From: Bacteroides pyogenes_A
GTDB taxonomy: Bacteria > Bacteroidota > Bacteroidia > Bacteroidales > Bacteroidaceae
Strand: one strand, 5' to 3'
Length of the DNA: 64,000 nucleotides
Assembly (NCBI RefSeq): GCF_048595595.1
Contig: NZ_CP184347.1
The notes beneath the pieces are model-generated. The model was not told where the DNA came from and made no database searches. It saw only the letters and a list, made by a program, of their open reading frames with translations. Positions 14,970 to 23,807 of the stretch are shown piece by piece. The position numbers and the translations under genes are program-made. Numbering within the stretch: the stretch's first letter is position 1; each line of letters begins with the position of its first letter.

Positions 14970-16226
14970 ATGGGCTACGCCGTATTACATATAGACAAGG
15001 CGAGAAGCAACGACTCGGGAAATACCGCTCATATAGCGCGGACATATACCCCGAGCAACGTCGATCCTTCTCGCACACACCTGAATAGGGAATTGGTGCA
15101 ATTCCCTGCAAATGTGAGCAACCGTAGCGAAGCGATAGAGCATCGCATCGCCACAGCCGGTATCTACCGAAAGGTAGCAAAGAACCAAGTCAAAGCCTTG
15201 CGCTTTATCCTGTCGAGTTCACCAGAGGATATGGCTCGTATAGAGCAGGAAGGACGCTTGTACGAATGGTGTGATGAATCGATGGATTGGCTTCGCTCCA
15301 CTTTCGGGGCGGACAACGTGGTCGCTGCCACGCTGCACGCAGACGAGGAAACGCCCCATATTCACGCCACGGTCGTCCCGATTGTCACGGGCGAAAGACG
15401 GAAAGCCAAAGAGGAAGCCGAGAATGGGAAGCGGAAGTACAAGACGAAGAAAAACAAGGTACGGCTTTGTGCCGATGATGTGCTTACGCCCAAGAAGCTG
15501 GAGCAGTATCAGACGGACTATGCCAAGCGAGTGCAGCGTTTCGGATTGGAACGGGGCGTACACGGCTCGGTAGCCAAGCACCGCACCACGATGGAGTATT
15601 ACAAGGAAATTCTCAAATCCACGAAAGAGAAGGAAGCTCAAAAGGCGGAACTCACAGCCAAGATAAAGGAGCTGGAGAAGCAGGCAGGCAAGCTCCGAAT
15701 GAAAGGTACGCTGTACTCCCTCTTTGGCAACTCCGAACTCGACAAGGCAGAGAAGCGTATTGCAGACTTGGAACAGGAAGCCGAACGGCAACAGTATCTT
15801 TCGGAAAAGGAGAAAAACGAAATCCGAAAGGAAGTCGTTCTCTTGCAGGACACGGTCAAGGGAAAGGACAGAACTATTGCCGAATTGAAAGAAACCGTGC
15901 AGATTTACGAGGAAGAGCGGAATTGGATAAAACGTTTCTTCAGTGGCTTCTACCAGCTTTTGAATATCCGTCTGATGCTCAGAAAGATGAACTTCTCTGA
16001 TGATAGGATAGCGGAGATGTATCGCACGGAAGCTCCCCAACGAGGAACGGCTAAAGCCTATTCGGGATTATACAAGAGAGAGTTTACGGAAGAGGACAGC
16101 GAAATCTGTATCATCAAGGATGAGAAGAAACGACCGCTCCTCACCATCAACGGGCTTCCCATTACCAATTGGTACGAGCAGAAATGGAAACAACTCATCA
16201 ATCGCAACCGCTCGCAACGGCTGTAA
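14970..16226 (+). CDS. MobV-family relaxase (Pre/Mob type)
   Basis: A 418-residue plasmid-recombination/mobilization relaxase. Motif I (HIARTYTPSNVDPSRTHLN, residues 21-39) and the metal-binding HADEETPHIH (123-132), i.e. the HxDExxPHxH signature of MobV relaxases, are intact. Residues about 205-330 are a long coiled coil (STKEKEAQKAELTAKIKELEKQ onward), as in other MobV proteins. It nicks oriT, stays bound to the 5' end, and leads the strand into the recipient through a helper conjugation apparatus. The adjacent inverted repeats (14718-14784) are the likely target. It is the last gene of the element. Confidence 0.92.
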   Translation: MGYAVLHIDKARSNDSGNTAHIARTYTPSNVDPSRTHLNRELVQFPANVSNRSEAIEHRIATAGIYRKVAKNQVKALRFILSSSPEDMARIEQEGRLYEWCDESMDWLRSTFGADNVVAATLHADEETPHIHATVVPIVTGERRKAKEEAENGKRKYKTKKNKVRLCADDVLTPKKLEQYQTDYAKRVQRFGLERGVHGSVAKHRTTMEYYKEILKSTKEKEAQKAELTAKIKELEKQAGKLRMKGTLYSLFGNSELDKAEKRIADLEQEAERQQYLSEKEKNEIRKEVVLLQDTVKGKDRTIAELKETVQIYEEERNWIKRFFSGFYQLLNIRLMLRKMNFSDDRIAEMYRTEAPQRGTAKAYSGLYKREFTEEDSEICIIKDEKKRPLLTINGLPITNWYEQKWKQLINRNRSQRL

Positions 16227-16523
16227 TTGCTTTTTTCTTTCACTGACAAGAAGAAAAACAAGAAAAGACGCTCACTTTCCCTCGAAAATATGTACCTTTG
16301 CAAGTAGTAAAAGTGAGCGTTCTTTGGCTATTCAAAACAATGTGCCTCAATGCACTCCGCTCATTTCTAAATCGTTACCTATCCATCTATCCCTAAATGG
16401 TAACACTCTATTCTTCAACAAGATAGCTCGCTAATGAAAAATCCATACGGGAAACTAACGAAACTATTCATTGTTTGAAAACGAAGAAAGTATGTCGGGC
16501 GAGGTGAGGCGGGAGCAAGGGAG
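16227..16523. other. Right end of the mobile element
   Basis: There is no protein gene. ACGCTCACTTT (16268-16278) and AAAGTGAGCGT (16310-16320) form a perfect 11-bp inverted repeat, and the 31-bp spacer holds TACCTTTGC, a good plus-strand -7 box, so a short RNA could start here. GGTAAC motifs lie at 16374 and 16399. The probable right junction is at 16447-16450, where the sequence returns to the chromosomal palindrome-array pattern (GGGAAACTAACGAAAC). Confidence 0.55.
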
Positions 16524-17198
16524 TTAGCGAAACAATTGCTCCCATTTTTCGCAAAGGGCTTCCATCGAAGGAAACAGCAAGTCGGCTCCCGCATCGAGCA
16601 ATATCCGGTCGTCCAGCGGGCCCGTATTTACGGCGATTGTGAAGATTCCCGCCCGATGTCCGGCTTCTACTCCCAGAGGCGCGTTTTCTATTACGACGGC
16701 TTCGCCGGCTTCTATTCCGCCTTTCTTCAAAGCCATCAGATAGGGCTCGGGGTCGGGTTTCCCGTACTTGACATCGAATGCCGTTACCATCAATTCTTTG
16801 CGAAACATGCCGGGGAAATTCTGCTCCAGACGTTGCAACAACGAGAGTTGCCCGGAGCCGGTGACTACCATCGGCGTAAGTTCTTCTTTTTTTATCTTCT
16901 GAAGAAGTTCCCAAGCGCCGGGCATCCGTTCGGCCTCCGCGTATGAGTTGAACCGGAAGCTTTTTTCTTTGTAGATACTCTCTATTTCTTCGGGTGTGGC
17001 CTCTCTGCCCAATTCGCGTTGGAATACGATGTTGATGGTTGCCGCTCCGGTTCTTCCTTCGTGCATGTACGCTTCTTCGCGGCTGAGGTCGAGCCCGCGC
17101 GCCTTCATTGTTTTGTGCCATGCCTCGGCATGATAAGGCATGGAGTTGAAAAGTACGCCGTCCATGTCGAACAGGACGGCTTTCAGTTTTTCCTTCAT
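16524..17198 (-). CDS. HAD-superfamily phosphatase, beta-phosphoglucomutase-like
   Basis: A 224-residue HAD hydrolase with motif I VLFDMDGVLFNS (nucleophile Asp11, Asp13), a helical cap containing MHEGRTGAAT, motif II MVVTGSG, and motif III/IV KPDPEPYLMAL and VIENAPLGVEAGHRAG (Asp-Gly replaced by ENAP). The Glu-Asn in motif IV is typical of the beta-phosphoglucomutase/phosphatase subgroup. It probably dephosphorylates or isomerises a sugar phosphate in the cytoplasm; the exact substrate is not readable. It is the first chromosomal gene right of the mobile element. Confidence 0.88.
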   Translation of the reverse strand: MKEKLKAVLFDMDGVLFNSMPYHAEAWHKTMKARGLDLSREEAYMHEGRTGAATINIVFQRELGREATPEEIESIYKEKSFRFNSYAEAERMPGAWELLQKIKKEELTPMVVTGSGQLSLLQRLEQNFPGMFRKELMVTAFDVKYGKPDPEPYLMALKKGGIEAGEAVVIENAPLGVEAGHRAGIFTIAVNTGPLDDRILLDAGADLLFPSMEALCEKWEQLFR

Positions 17199-17238
17199 TT
17201 GCAGAAGTAAATGTGTGTATTGTCTTATTGTTCCTTCG

Positions 17239-18042
17239 TTAGTGCTGTAAAAATTCTTTCAGTTCGGAAACAGAGAACACTACGTCGCATTGTTTGTCGG
17301 ATTGGTCGCCGACATATTTGTAAACGATGTTTTTGTTACAATTCAGGCAATACTTAATGAATAGCTCCATCGCTGTGTCCGACTTGTCGGACAAAACTTC
17401 GGCTATTTCCTTTTTCACAGTCTCCTTTCTGTCGGCAAGTGCCGCAATGTCACACAACTTTTCATTGACGCGACAAGTGTACACAACCGATTCATCGCTG
17501 AGCGACACTTCCTCGATCGTCACTTCCTCGCTGGCTTGCAACGGAAACTGCATGTTCGCCATTTTTATTTGTGCCTCAAGTTTTTCCAGATCGCTTTTCG
17601 CCGTATCGACCTTCTTGTTCATTATATCCTTCAATTCATCTGAAGTAATTCCGAATCTCACTTCTTTTCCGGAACTCTTTCCTGTATATATAAATTGAAT
17701 ACCCGATTTGCATTTGATTACAAGATCAAGCATTTCTCTCACGCTTGGTGAAGGGTCTTGTAACAGGGTTGCGATGGACGATTTTATACTTTCAGGGTTT
17801 TCTTTCAGTACATCGATGTTTGTTATCTCTTCGTTCATCGAGAAAGTGTAGACAAGGTTGTCGCCATCATAAGTGACCCTTGTAACTTCTCCTACTCCTC
17901 CCAGACTCATCGGACATTGCTTGTTCGTGATTTCAACCAATGTCTTGAGTTTGGCTTTTTGGCAACTGCTCATTATTCCCATTGTCGATAACAAGGCGCA
18001 TAGTATCATAACCTTGTTTAACTTTTTTGAAAGATTTTGCAT
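17239..18042 (-). CDS. Secreted lipoprotein of unknown function
   Basis: A 267-residue protein with a lipoprotein signal peptide (lipobox MSS-Cys27). The mature part seems to be two related halves: each has a strand like VTRVTYDGDNLVYTFSMNEEI or VSLSDESVVYTCRVNEKL followed by a helix ending in a phrase like LVIKCKSGIQFIYTGKSSGKEV or FIKYCLNCNKNIVYKYVGDQSDK. An internal duplication is likely. I do not recognise the family. A minus-strand TACTTTTG (plus 18093-18100) about 50 bp upstream is the probable -7 box. Confidence 0.75.
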   Translation of the reverse strand: MQNLSKKLNKVMILCALLSTMGIMSSCQKAKLKTLVEITNKQCPMSLGGVGEVTRVTYDGDNLVYTFSMNEEITNIDVLKENPESIKSSIATLLQDPSPSVREMLDLVIKCKSGIQFIYTGKSSGKEVRFGITSDELKDIMNKKVDTAKSDLEKLEAQIKMANMQFPLQASEEVTIEEVSLSDESVVYTCRVNEKLCDIAALADRKETVKKEIAEVLSDKSDTAMELFIKYCLNCNKNIVYKYVGDQSDKQCDVVFSVSELKEFLQH

Positions 18043-18177
18043 AACTCGGTGTGTTTTTAATTTTTATAATGTTGTTGTTTGGAAATGATGAACAAAAGTA
18101 GTAATAAAAAATGAGGAAAAAAGTAACAAATACAGATAATTGTATCATGAGTGCCAACTAACAGATAAGTTTCCTAT

Positions 18178-18210
18178 TGTTTGCAGGTTTGCATATAATA
18201 TGTATTTTTG
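18178..18210 (+). promoter_or_regulatory. Promoter of the small lipoprotein gene
   Basis: TATTTTTG (18203-18210) fits the -7 consensus and TTG at 18181-18183 lies 19 bp upstream. The box overlaps an upstream in-frame ATG at 18208, so that ATG cannot be the start; this supports the ATG at 18235. Confidence 0.6.
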
Positions 18211-18234
18211 CGACATTATAAACTTGGCACTCTT

Positions 18235-18720
18235 ATGAAGAAACTATTATTATTCCTGCTCCTGTTGCTTCAGGTAGCTTGCTCTCAGAATGACAAAAGC
18301 CCTATTATTAAGGTGGAAAAGGTACGTGTAGACAGAGGAAAAGGTGTTGAAGAGAGGAACTATTCCGGCTGTATGGATGAACTGCCGGCATTGAAAGCGG
18401 GCGATAAAATCGATGCTCTTCTTTTGCTCGACGGGAATGGGGCCGAGCTCAAGACTTTTATGTTGCAGAGCGACGATGAAGTGAATACCGTATTGCATTA
18501 TAAGGAAAGGGAGGTCTCTGTCACAGGCGAACTGACCGATGAGGAAAAAGGACAATTGCGTTTTATAGACGGAGTGACGCATACCACCGTTTCGGTTCAG
18601 GCTACCATCAAGAAAGTGGATGAGGAAGGCGATGTGAAATTATTTTTCTATCTTTCTTCGAAAGCCGACTGCGAAGGGACGAAGGAAGTGCTCGGCTTGA
18701 AAACAAAAGCGGAAGAATAA
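18235..18720 (+). CDS. Small lipoprotein of unknown function
   Basis: A 161-residue protein. Starting at ATG 18235 gives a clean lipoprotein signal peptide (MKKLLLFLLLLLQVACSQ, Cys16). The mature domain is a compact beta-rich fold (KVEKVRVDRGKGVEERNYSG; DALLLLDGNGAELKTF; GVTHTTVSVQATIKKVDEEGDVKLFFYLSSKADCEGTKEV) that I cannot assign. It stands alone between divergent and convergent neighbours and is followed by a repeat-rich non-coding region. Confidence 0.72.
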   Translation: MKKLLLFLLLLLQVACSQNDKSPIIKVEKVRVDRGKGVEERNYSGCMDELPALKAGDKIDALLLLDGNGAELKTFMLQSDDEVNTVLHYKEREVSVTGELTDEEKGQLRFIDGVTHTTVSVQATIKKVDEEGDVKLFFYLSSKADCEGTKEVLGLKTKAEE

Positions 18721-18771
18721 GGGTGTTTTCTTTCCGTAAGACTTCACAAAAGATTGGGGATCGTCTGCCGG

Positions 18772-18994
18772 ACGCTCTGCCGGAATGCTGTAAAGCATTT
18801 GGCAACAGTTTGGCTCGCATGGAATTGTCGGGGCATATGCTCTGCTTTAATGCAGCCAAGCATTTGGTAACAGTTTGGCTCGCATGGAATTGTCGTGGCA
18901 TATGCTTTGCTTTAATGCAGCCAAGCATTTGGCAATAGTCCGGTTCGCATGGAACTGTCGGGGCACACGTTCTGCCGGAATGCTGTAAAACCGC
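18772..18994. repeat. 65-bp tandem repeat, about 3.3 copies
   Basis: A 65-bp unit recurs with exact phase: the anchor GCATTTGG begins at 18795, 18860 and 18925, followed each time by a segment like CAGTTTGGCTCGCATGGAA and then GGCATATG. Copies differ at a few positions. Because 65 is not a multiple of three, the repeat is unlikely to be coding although open frames cross it. Confidence 0.85.
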
Positions 18995-19057
18995 CGCAGT
19001 GTCAGCGTGCCTGACGAGTACGAAGCTCTTTGAAAGTGTACGGGGTAAGGTAATGAT

Positions 19058-19113
19058 AAAAGGACGTACCGTTTCCATTTGTAGAAACAGGAGTGGAAAC
19101 GGTACGTCCTTTT
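19058..19113. terminator. Perfect 20-bp stem-loop, bidirectional terminator
   Basis: AAAAGGACGTACCGTTTCCA (19058-19077) and its exact reverse complement (19094-19113) enclose a 16-nt loop, with A and T runs at the outer ends. It sits between convergent units and can stop both the lipoprotein transcript (plus) and the pgi transcript (minus). The stretch 19114-19417 between it and pgi shows no gene I can support. Confidence 0.75.
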
Positions 19114-19417
19114 GAATGGAGTTCCTGTCGGTGTTTCTGCTCATTGAGAAAGTCGATGGGAATCGTACTTCCTTTCAGATTGAAACCAACCTCCGCTTTC
19201 TGAACCGGAAACGTGATTCCCGGAGAAACACCCGCTAAACACCTTCGAGTATTTCGCTGTAATTCGGGAAGCAAGGATAAACCCTATGTCACATAAGCCA
19301 CTTGATATTCAGCCTGCCGAACCGTTGCGGCGCATACTCGGCAAGTCTGCCGGGCAGCGATGAACGGCTTTGCGTTTGCTACGGCAGCCTTTTTGCAGAA
19401 GAGCGTCCGGGAGCTGA

Positions 19418-20755
19418 TTACAGTCGCGCCTGAATCGCCTTCGATTCCTCTTCGTATCCCGGTTTGTTCAGCAAGGCGAACATATTCTTCTTGTACGCCT
19501 CCACACCCGGCTGGTTGAACGGGTTCACACCCAGCAGGTAACCGCTGATGCCGCATGCTTTTTCGAAGAAATAAAGCAGCCCGCCGATGTTATATTCGCT
19601 CAGTTCGGGAAGAACGATGCGCATATTGGGTACACCGCCGTCTACGTGAGCCAACTGAGTGCCCAGTTCTGCCATCTTGTTCACTTCGTCCACCCGCTTT
19701 CCGGCAAGGAAGTTCAGCCCGTCGAGATTGGCTTCGTCCGAAGGCACTGCCAGCTTATGGTTTACTTTATCTACCGAAATCACAGTTTCGAAGATCGAAC
19801 GTTCGCCTTCCTGAATCCATTGTCCCATAGAGTGCAGGTCGGTAGAGAAATCAACCGATGCGGGGAAAATTCCTTTGTTCTCTTTCCCTTCCGATTCTCC
19901 GTAAAGCTGCTTCCACCATTCGCTCACGTAATGCAGTTTGGGGCAGAAGTTCACGAGAATCTCGATTTTCTTTCCGTTTTTATATAGCTCGTTGCGTGTA
20001 GCGGCGTAAACCGCTGCGGGGTTTTCTGCGAACGGAACGTCCGCTCCGCATGCTTTTTCCATATCGGCAGCGCCGGCAACCAGTTGCTCGATGTCGAATC
20101 CGGCTACGGCGATGGGCAGCAAACCTACCGGAGTAAGCACAGAGAAACGTCCGCCAACATTGTCGGGGATAACGAACGTCTTGTATCCTTCTTTATCTGC
20201 CGTGACGCGTGCCGCGCCCTTCTTGGCATCCGTAACGGCAACGATGACCTTCTTCGCCGTTTCTTTGCCCCGTTGGTCTTCGCATTGCTTTTTCAGCAGG
20301 CGGAAAGCAAGGGCGGTTTCGGTAGTTGTTCCCGATTTGGAGATATTGATTACACCGAACTTCTTGTCTTTCAGATATTCGGTAAGTTCGTACAGATAGT
20401 CTTCGCTGATGTTGTGTCCGGCGTAGATGATAATCGGGTTTTCTTTCTTTTCCTGCAACCAGACGAAGCTGTTCGACAGCGCTTCGATTACGGCGCGAGC
20501 GCCCAGATAGCTTCCGCCGATACCCGCTACTACAACTACTTCGCAATTTTCCCTCAGCACTTTCGCTGTAGCTTTCAAGTCGGCCAAATGTTCTTTGCCG
20601 ATAGAAGAAGGCAGATGCAGCCATCCCAAGAAGTCGTTTCCTTTTCCGGTTCCGTCTTCCAACATTCTTTGTGCAGCTTTTACCTCACTCTCGTAGGCAG
20701 AAACTTTCTCTTTGGAGATAAATCCAAAAGTCTTTTCAATGTTCAAGCTAATCAT
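19418..20755 (-). CDS. pgi: Glucose-6-phosphate isomerase
   Basis: 445 residues, the length of the short bacterial PGI form. It has the sugar-phosphate-binding SIS motifs: VVVAGIGGSYLGARAVIEAL (residues about 75-95), GVINISKSGTTTETALAFRLLKK, and the C-terminal AHVDGGVPNMRI region. It interconverts glucose-6-phosphate and fructose-6-phosphate in glycolysis and gluconeogenesis, in the cytoplasm. It follows gpsA by 36 bp and lysS further up, so the three probably form one minus-strand operon. Confidence 0.96.
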   Translation of the reverse strand: MISLNIEKTFGFISKEKVSAYESEVKAAQRMLEDGTGKGNDFLGWLHLPSSIGKEHLADLKATAKVLRENCEVVVVAGIGGSYLGARAVIEALSNSFVWLQEKKENPIIIYAGHNISEDYLYELTEYLKDKKFGVINISKSGTTTETALAFRLLKKQCEDQRGKETAKKVIVAVTDAKKGAARVTADKEGYKTFVIPDNVGGRFSVLTPVGLLPIAVAGFDIEQLVAGAADMEKACGADVPFAENPAAVYAATRNELYKNGKKIEILVNFCPKLHYVSEWWKQLYGESEGKENKGIFPASVDFSTDLHSMGQWIQEGERSIFETVISVDKVNHKLAVPSDEANLDGLNFLAGKRVDEVNKMAELGTQLAHVDGGVPNMRIVLPELSEYNIGGLLYFFEKACGISGYLLGVNPFNQPGVEAYKKNMFALLNKPGYEEESKAIQARL

Positions 20756-20791
20756 ATCTATATAATGTTTAAGTTGACAAATGTATAAGTT

Positions 20792-21787
20792 TTATCTGAA
20801 CGAGTCGGTCAGCAATTTGATCTCGATCATGGGTGAGATGCGTTCGTATAAGATGTTGTATACCGCATCGAGTATCGGCATGTTCACATGATAATGTTTG
20901 TTGATCTCTTTGATACATTTTGTTCCGTAATATCCTTCGGCTATCATCTCCATCTCGATTTGTGCGCTTTTCACCGAATATCCCTTTCCGATCATCGTTC
21001 CGAACGTGCGGTTGCGGCTGAAGTTGGAATACCCCGTCACCAGCAGGTCTCCTAAGTAAACGGACTCATTCACGTTCCTGTTCAGCGGATGTACCGTATT
21101 GAGGAATCGGTTCATCTCTTGTATGGCGTTCGAGATAAGCACCGCCTGAAAGTTGTCGCCGTACTTCAGCCCGCTGCAAATGCCCGCCGCGATGGCATAT
21201 ACGTTTTTCAGCACCGAACTGTATTCGATGCCGCATACGTCGTCGCTTACAGACGTTTTGATGAAGCTGCTTCCCAGTCGCTGGGCAAAAACGCGCGCTT
21301 TGTTCTTATCCGGACAGGCGACGGTGAGATACGACAAGCGTTCCAACGCTACTTCTTCGGCATGGCAAGGGCCTGCCAGCACGGCGATGTTTTCCGGCGG
21401 CACGCCATACTCTTTCGTGAAGTATTCCGATACGATGATATTGTCGTCGGGTACGATCCCTTTGATAGCGGTGATGATAAACTTGTCTCTGATCTTTGTT
21501 CTCAGTTTCTTCAGGTGAGCTTTCAGATAAGGAGAAGGGGTAACGAAAATCAACGTATCCGATTCTTTCACAATCTCGTTGATGTTGGAGCTGAACGCGA
21601 TGCGCTTCGTGTCGAATTTCACGCCTGTCAGGTAGGCAGGGTTGTGTCCCAGCCGCTTGAACTCGGCGATGCGGTCGTCACGCCGCATGTACCAGCTTAT
21701 CGAATCGGATTGTGCCAGACACATCTTCGCGATGGCCGTAGCCCAACTTCCGCCGCCCATTATCGCTATCTTACCGGGTAATTTCAT
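20792..21787 (-). CDS. gpsA: Glycerol-3-phosphate dehydrogenase [NAD(P)+]
   Basis: 331 residues. The Rossmann dinucleotide site IMGGGSWATAIAKM is at residues 9-22. The substrate-domain motifs VLAGPCHAEEVA (with a variant of the usual GPSFA) and KNVYAIAAGICSGLKYGDN (catalytic Lys region) are present. It reduces dihydroxyacetone phosphate to sn-glycerol-3-phosphate for phospholipid synthesis. It lies between lysS and pgi in one direction with short gaps, a conserved Bacteroidales order as far as I recall. Confidence 0.95.
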   Translation of the reverse strand: MKLPGKIAIMGGGSWATAIAKMCLAQSDSISWYMRRDDRIAEFKRLGHNPAYLTGVKFDTKRIAFSSNINEIVKESDTLIFVTPSPYLKAHLKKLRTKIRDKFIITAIKGIVPDDNIIVSEYFTKEYGVPPENIAVLAGPCHAEEVALERLSYLTVACPDKNKARVFAQRLGSSFIKTSVSDDVCGIEYSSVLKNVYAIAAGICSGLKYGDNFQAVLISNAIQEMNRFLNTVHPLNRNVNESVYLGDLLVTGYSNFSRNRTFGTMIGKGYSVKSAQIEMEMIAEGYYGTKCIKEINKHYHVNMPILDAVYNILYERISPMIEIKLLTDSFR

Positions 21788-21834
21788 AAACTAACTAAAT
21801 AAGTAAAGAGTTATCTTCTAACTCTCTTATGATA

Positions 21835-23562
21835 TTAATTGATTTTTCCTACCCATTCGGTCACGTCGTTCACACTTGGGGCAGCTAATTCCAATTTGTA
21901 CTTTTTATTGATTCCGCAAATATCCTGATGCAATTTCTGCGGGTTCACATCTTTCATGTCTTCCACGAGGTTGTATCCTGCTTTCTGAATCACAGGAACC
22001 CACGCTTCCGGAATGCCTAGTTCCATATACTTGGCGGCGGCATCTTTTTTCACCACCCTCTCCGGACGCATCTGCGGGAAGAACAATACTTCCTGAATGG
22101 CTGTTTGTCCCGTCATCAGCATCACCAGACGGTCCATGCCGATGCCCATGCCCGAAGTGGGCGGCATTCCGTATTCCAGCGCACGTACAAAGTCCATATC
22201 GATGAACATGGCTTCGTCGTCTCCCTTTTCGCTCAGGCGAAGCTGGTCTTGGAAACGTTCCAACTGGTCGATCGGGTCGTTCAGTTCCGAGTATGCGTTT
22301 GCCAATTCCTTGCCGTTTACCATCAGTTCGAAACGTTCAGTCAGTTCGGGATTGCTGCGGTGGCGCTTGGTCAGCGGCGACATCTCTACCGGATAGTCGG
22401 TGATGAATGTCGGCTGTATGTAGTTGCCTTCACAAAACTCGCCGAATATCTCGTCGATCAGTTTGCCTTTACCCATTGTTTCGTCTGTTTCGAGGTTCAG
22501 CTTCTTGCAGATCTCGCGAATCTCTTCTTCGCTTTTCCCTGCCAGGTCGTAGCCGGTAAACTCCTTGATGGAGTCGAGCATCGTTACACGCTTGTAAGGA
22601 GCTTTGAAGTTGATGATGTTGTCGCCCACCTTTACTTCGTGCGTTCCGTTTACGTCCATGCAAATCTTATCCACCATGTTTTCGGTAAACTCCATCATCC
22701 AGTTGTAGTCTTTGTAGGCCACATATACCTCCATCGCCGTAAACTCAGGGTTGTGCGTACGGTCCATTCCTTCGTTGCGGAAGTTCTTGGAGAATTCGTA
22801 TACACCTTCGAATCCGCCTACGATGAGACGCTTGAGGTACAACTCATTGGCGATACGCAGATAGAGCGGAATATCCAACGCATTGTGGTGCGTAGTGAAC
22901 GGGCGTGCCGCCGCTCCGCCGGGAATCGGTTGCAAAACCGGTGTTTCCACTTCGAGATAACCTTTTGAGTTGAAATACTCGCGCATGGAGTTGTACACTT
23001 TGGTACGTTTGACAAATATATCTTTGATACCTTCGTTCACGGCCAGGTCGACATAACGCTGGCGGTAACGGAGTTCGGGATCTTCGAAAGAGTCGTATGT
23101 CACACCGTCTTTGTATTTTACGCTCGGCAACGGTTTGATCGATTTGGCCAGTACGGTAAGTTTTTGCGCATGAACACTGATTTCGCCCATCTGCGTGCGG
23201 AATACGAAACCTTCGATACCGATGAAATCGCCCAAGTCGAGCAGGCGTTTGAACACGGTATTGTACGGCTCTTTGTTTTCTTCCGGACAAATGTCGTCGC
23301 GGGTGATATACACCTGAATGCGGCCTTTGGAGTCCTGAAGCTCGATGAACGAGGCCTTTCCCATGATGCGGCGGCTCATGATACGTCCGGCTATGGATAC
23401 CTGGCGGGGTTCGTCGTCGTCTTTAAATTCGGCTTTTATATCTGTGGAGAAAGCGTTGGTTACATACTCTGCGGCGGGATAGGGTTCGATGCCCATGGAG
23501 CGGAGTTCATTCAGGCTGTTACGCCGGATGATTTCCTGTTCACTTAGTTCTAATATATTCAT
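21835..23562 (-). CDS. lysS: Lysyl-tRNA synthetase, class II
   Basis: 575 residues. An N-terminal OB-fold anticodon-binding domain (VSIAGRIMSRRIMGKASFIELQD) is followed by the class II catalytic core: motif 2 FRNEGMDRTHNPEFTAMEVY and motif 3 GMGIGMDRLVMLMTGQ. About 60 extra residues at the C-terminus (after the ERVVKKDAA segment) make it longer than the E. coli enzyme, as usual for Bacteroidetes LysS. It charges tRNA-Lys. It is first in the lysS-gpsA-pgi series, with a -7 box 29 bp upstream. Confidence 0.97.
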   Translation of the reverse strand: MNILELSEQEIIRRNSLNELRSMGIEPYPAAEYVTNAFSTDIKAEFKDDDEPRQVSIAGRIMSRRIMGKASFIELQDSKGRIQVYITRDDICPEENKEPYNTVFKRLLDLGDFIGIEGFVFRTQMGEISVHAQKLTVLAKSIKPLPSVKYKDGVTYDSFEDPELRYRQRYVDLAVNEGIKDIFVKRTKVYNSMREYFNSKGYLEVETPVLQPIPGGAAARPFTTHHNALDIPLYLRIANELYLKRLIVGGFEGVYEFSKNFRNEGMDRTHNPEFTAMEVYVAYKDYNWMMEFTENMVDKICMDVNGTHEVKVGDNIINFKAPYKRVTMLDSIKEFTGYDLAGKSEEEIREICKKLNLETDETMGKGKLIDEIFGEFCEGNYIQPTFITDYPVEMSPLTKRHRSNPELTERFELMVNGKELANAYSELNDPIDQLERFQDQLRLSEKGDDEAMFIDMDFVRALEYGMPPTSGMGIGMDRLVMLMTGQTAIQEVLFFPQMRPERVVKKDAAAKYMELGIPEAWVPVIQKAGYNLVEDMKDVNPQKLHQDICGINKKYKLELAAPSVNDVTEWVGKIN

Positions 23563-23590
23563 CTTGTTATGTATTAACTCTATTATCCGG

Positions 23591-23598
23591 CAAAAATA
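23591..23598 (-). promoter_or_regulatory. -7 box of the lysS promoter
   Basis: Minus-strand TATTTTTG (plus CAAAAATA) fits TAnnTTTG and lies 29 bp before the lysS ATG. No clear -33 box is visible. Confidence 0.5.
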
Positions 23599-23711
23599 CG
23601 AAACTTTTCTTATATATATTGTATTGCCCTTTCATTTTTGTGCGGCGGATGTCGTTTGCTTTACTCTTCAGGCAATCTTGTTTTACGATTTTATTCGATA
23701 AGCGGAACAGA

Positions 23712-23744
23712 TTGATGAAAAAACACGAAAAAAATGTATCTTTG
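23712..23744 (+). promoter_or_regulatory. Promoter of the ABC importer operon
   Basis: TATCTTTG (23737-23744) with TTG (23712-23714) about 22 bp upstream. The 60-nt leader that follows contains a short GCCGG-ACT-CCGGC hairpin and a T-run before the ATG at 23808, which could act as an attenuator. No cobalamin riboswitch is present here. Confidence 0.6.
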
Positions 23745-23807
23745 TCCGCATCGTCTACCGGATGATGCCGGACTCCGGCGATTCCGTAATTTTTTGAGTA
23801 TAGAGCT

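Larger units (their letters stand above)
2302..16450. mobile_element. Integrative mobilizable element, about 14 kb, carrying a DRT3 defence system
   Basis: The segment carries two tandem tyrosine recombinases at its left end, two small excisionase-type HTH genes, a VapE-like ATPase, a Toprim primase, an inverted-repeat oriT-like region and a MobV relaxase at its right end. There are no conjugation (tra) genes, so it should be mobilized by a helper rather than self-transfer. The block 5159-10807 is cargo. Boundaries are inferred: the left flank shows GTTTCAACGG (to 2305) and the right flank shows ACGGGAAAC (from 16447); joined they would recreate a GTTTC-n5-GAAAC unit of the array seen at 2227 and 44429. 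A 9-bp direct repeat TCCATACGG (2255-2263 and 16442-16450) is the alternative core. Confidence 0.75.

Noticed and set aside
18608..19144. 178-codon open frame across the tandem repeats
   Set aside because: The 65-bp period would shift the frame in each copy; the protein is Cys/His-rich nonsense overlapping a lipoprotein gene end.
19002..19274. 90-codon minus-strand frame near pgi
   Set aside because: It overlaps the perfect 20-bp terminator hairpin and has no recognisable motif or promoter; a real gene is not excluded but unsupported.
23745..23807. Cobalamin riboswitch before the ABC importer
   Set aside because: The leader is only about 60 nt and lacks the B12 box, unlike 34430-34629.
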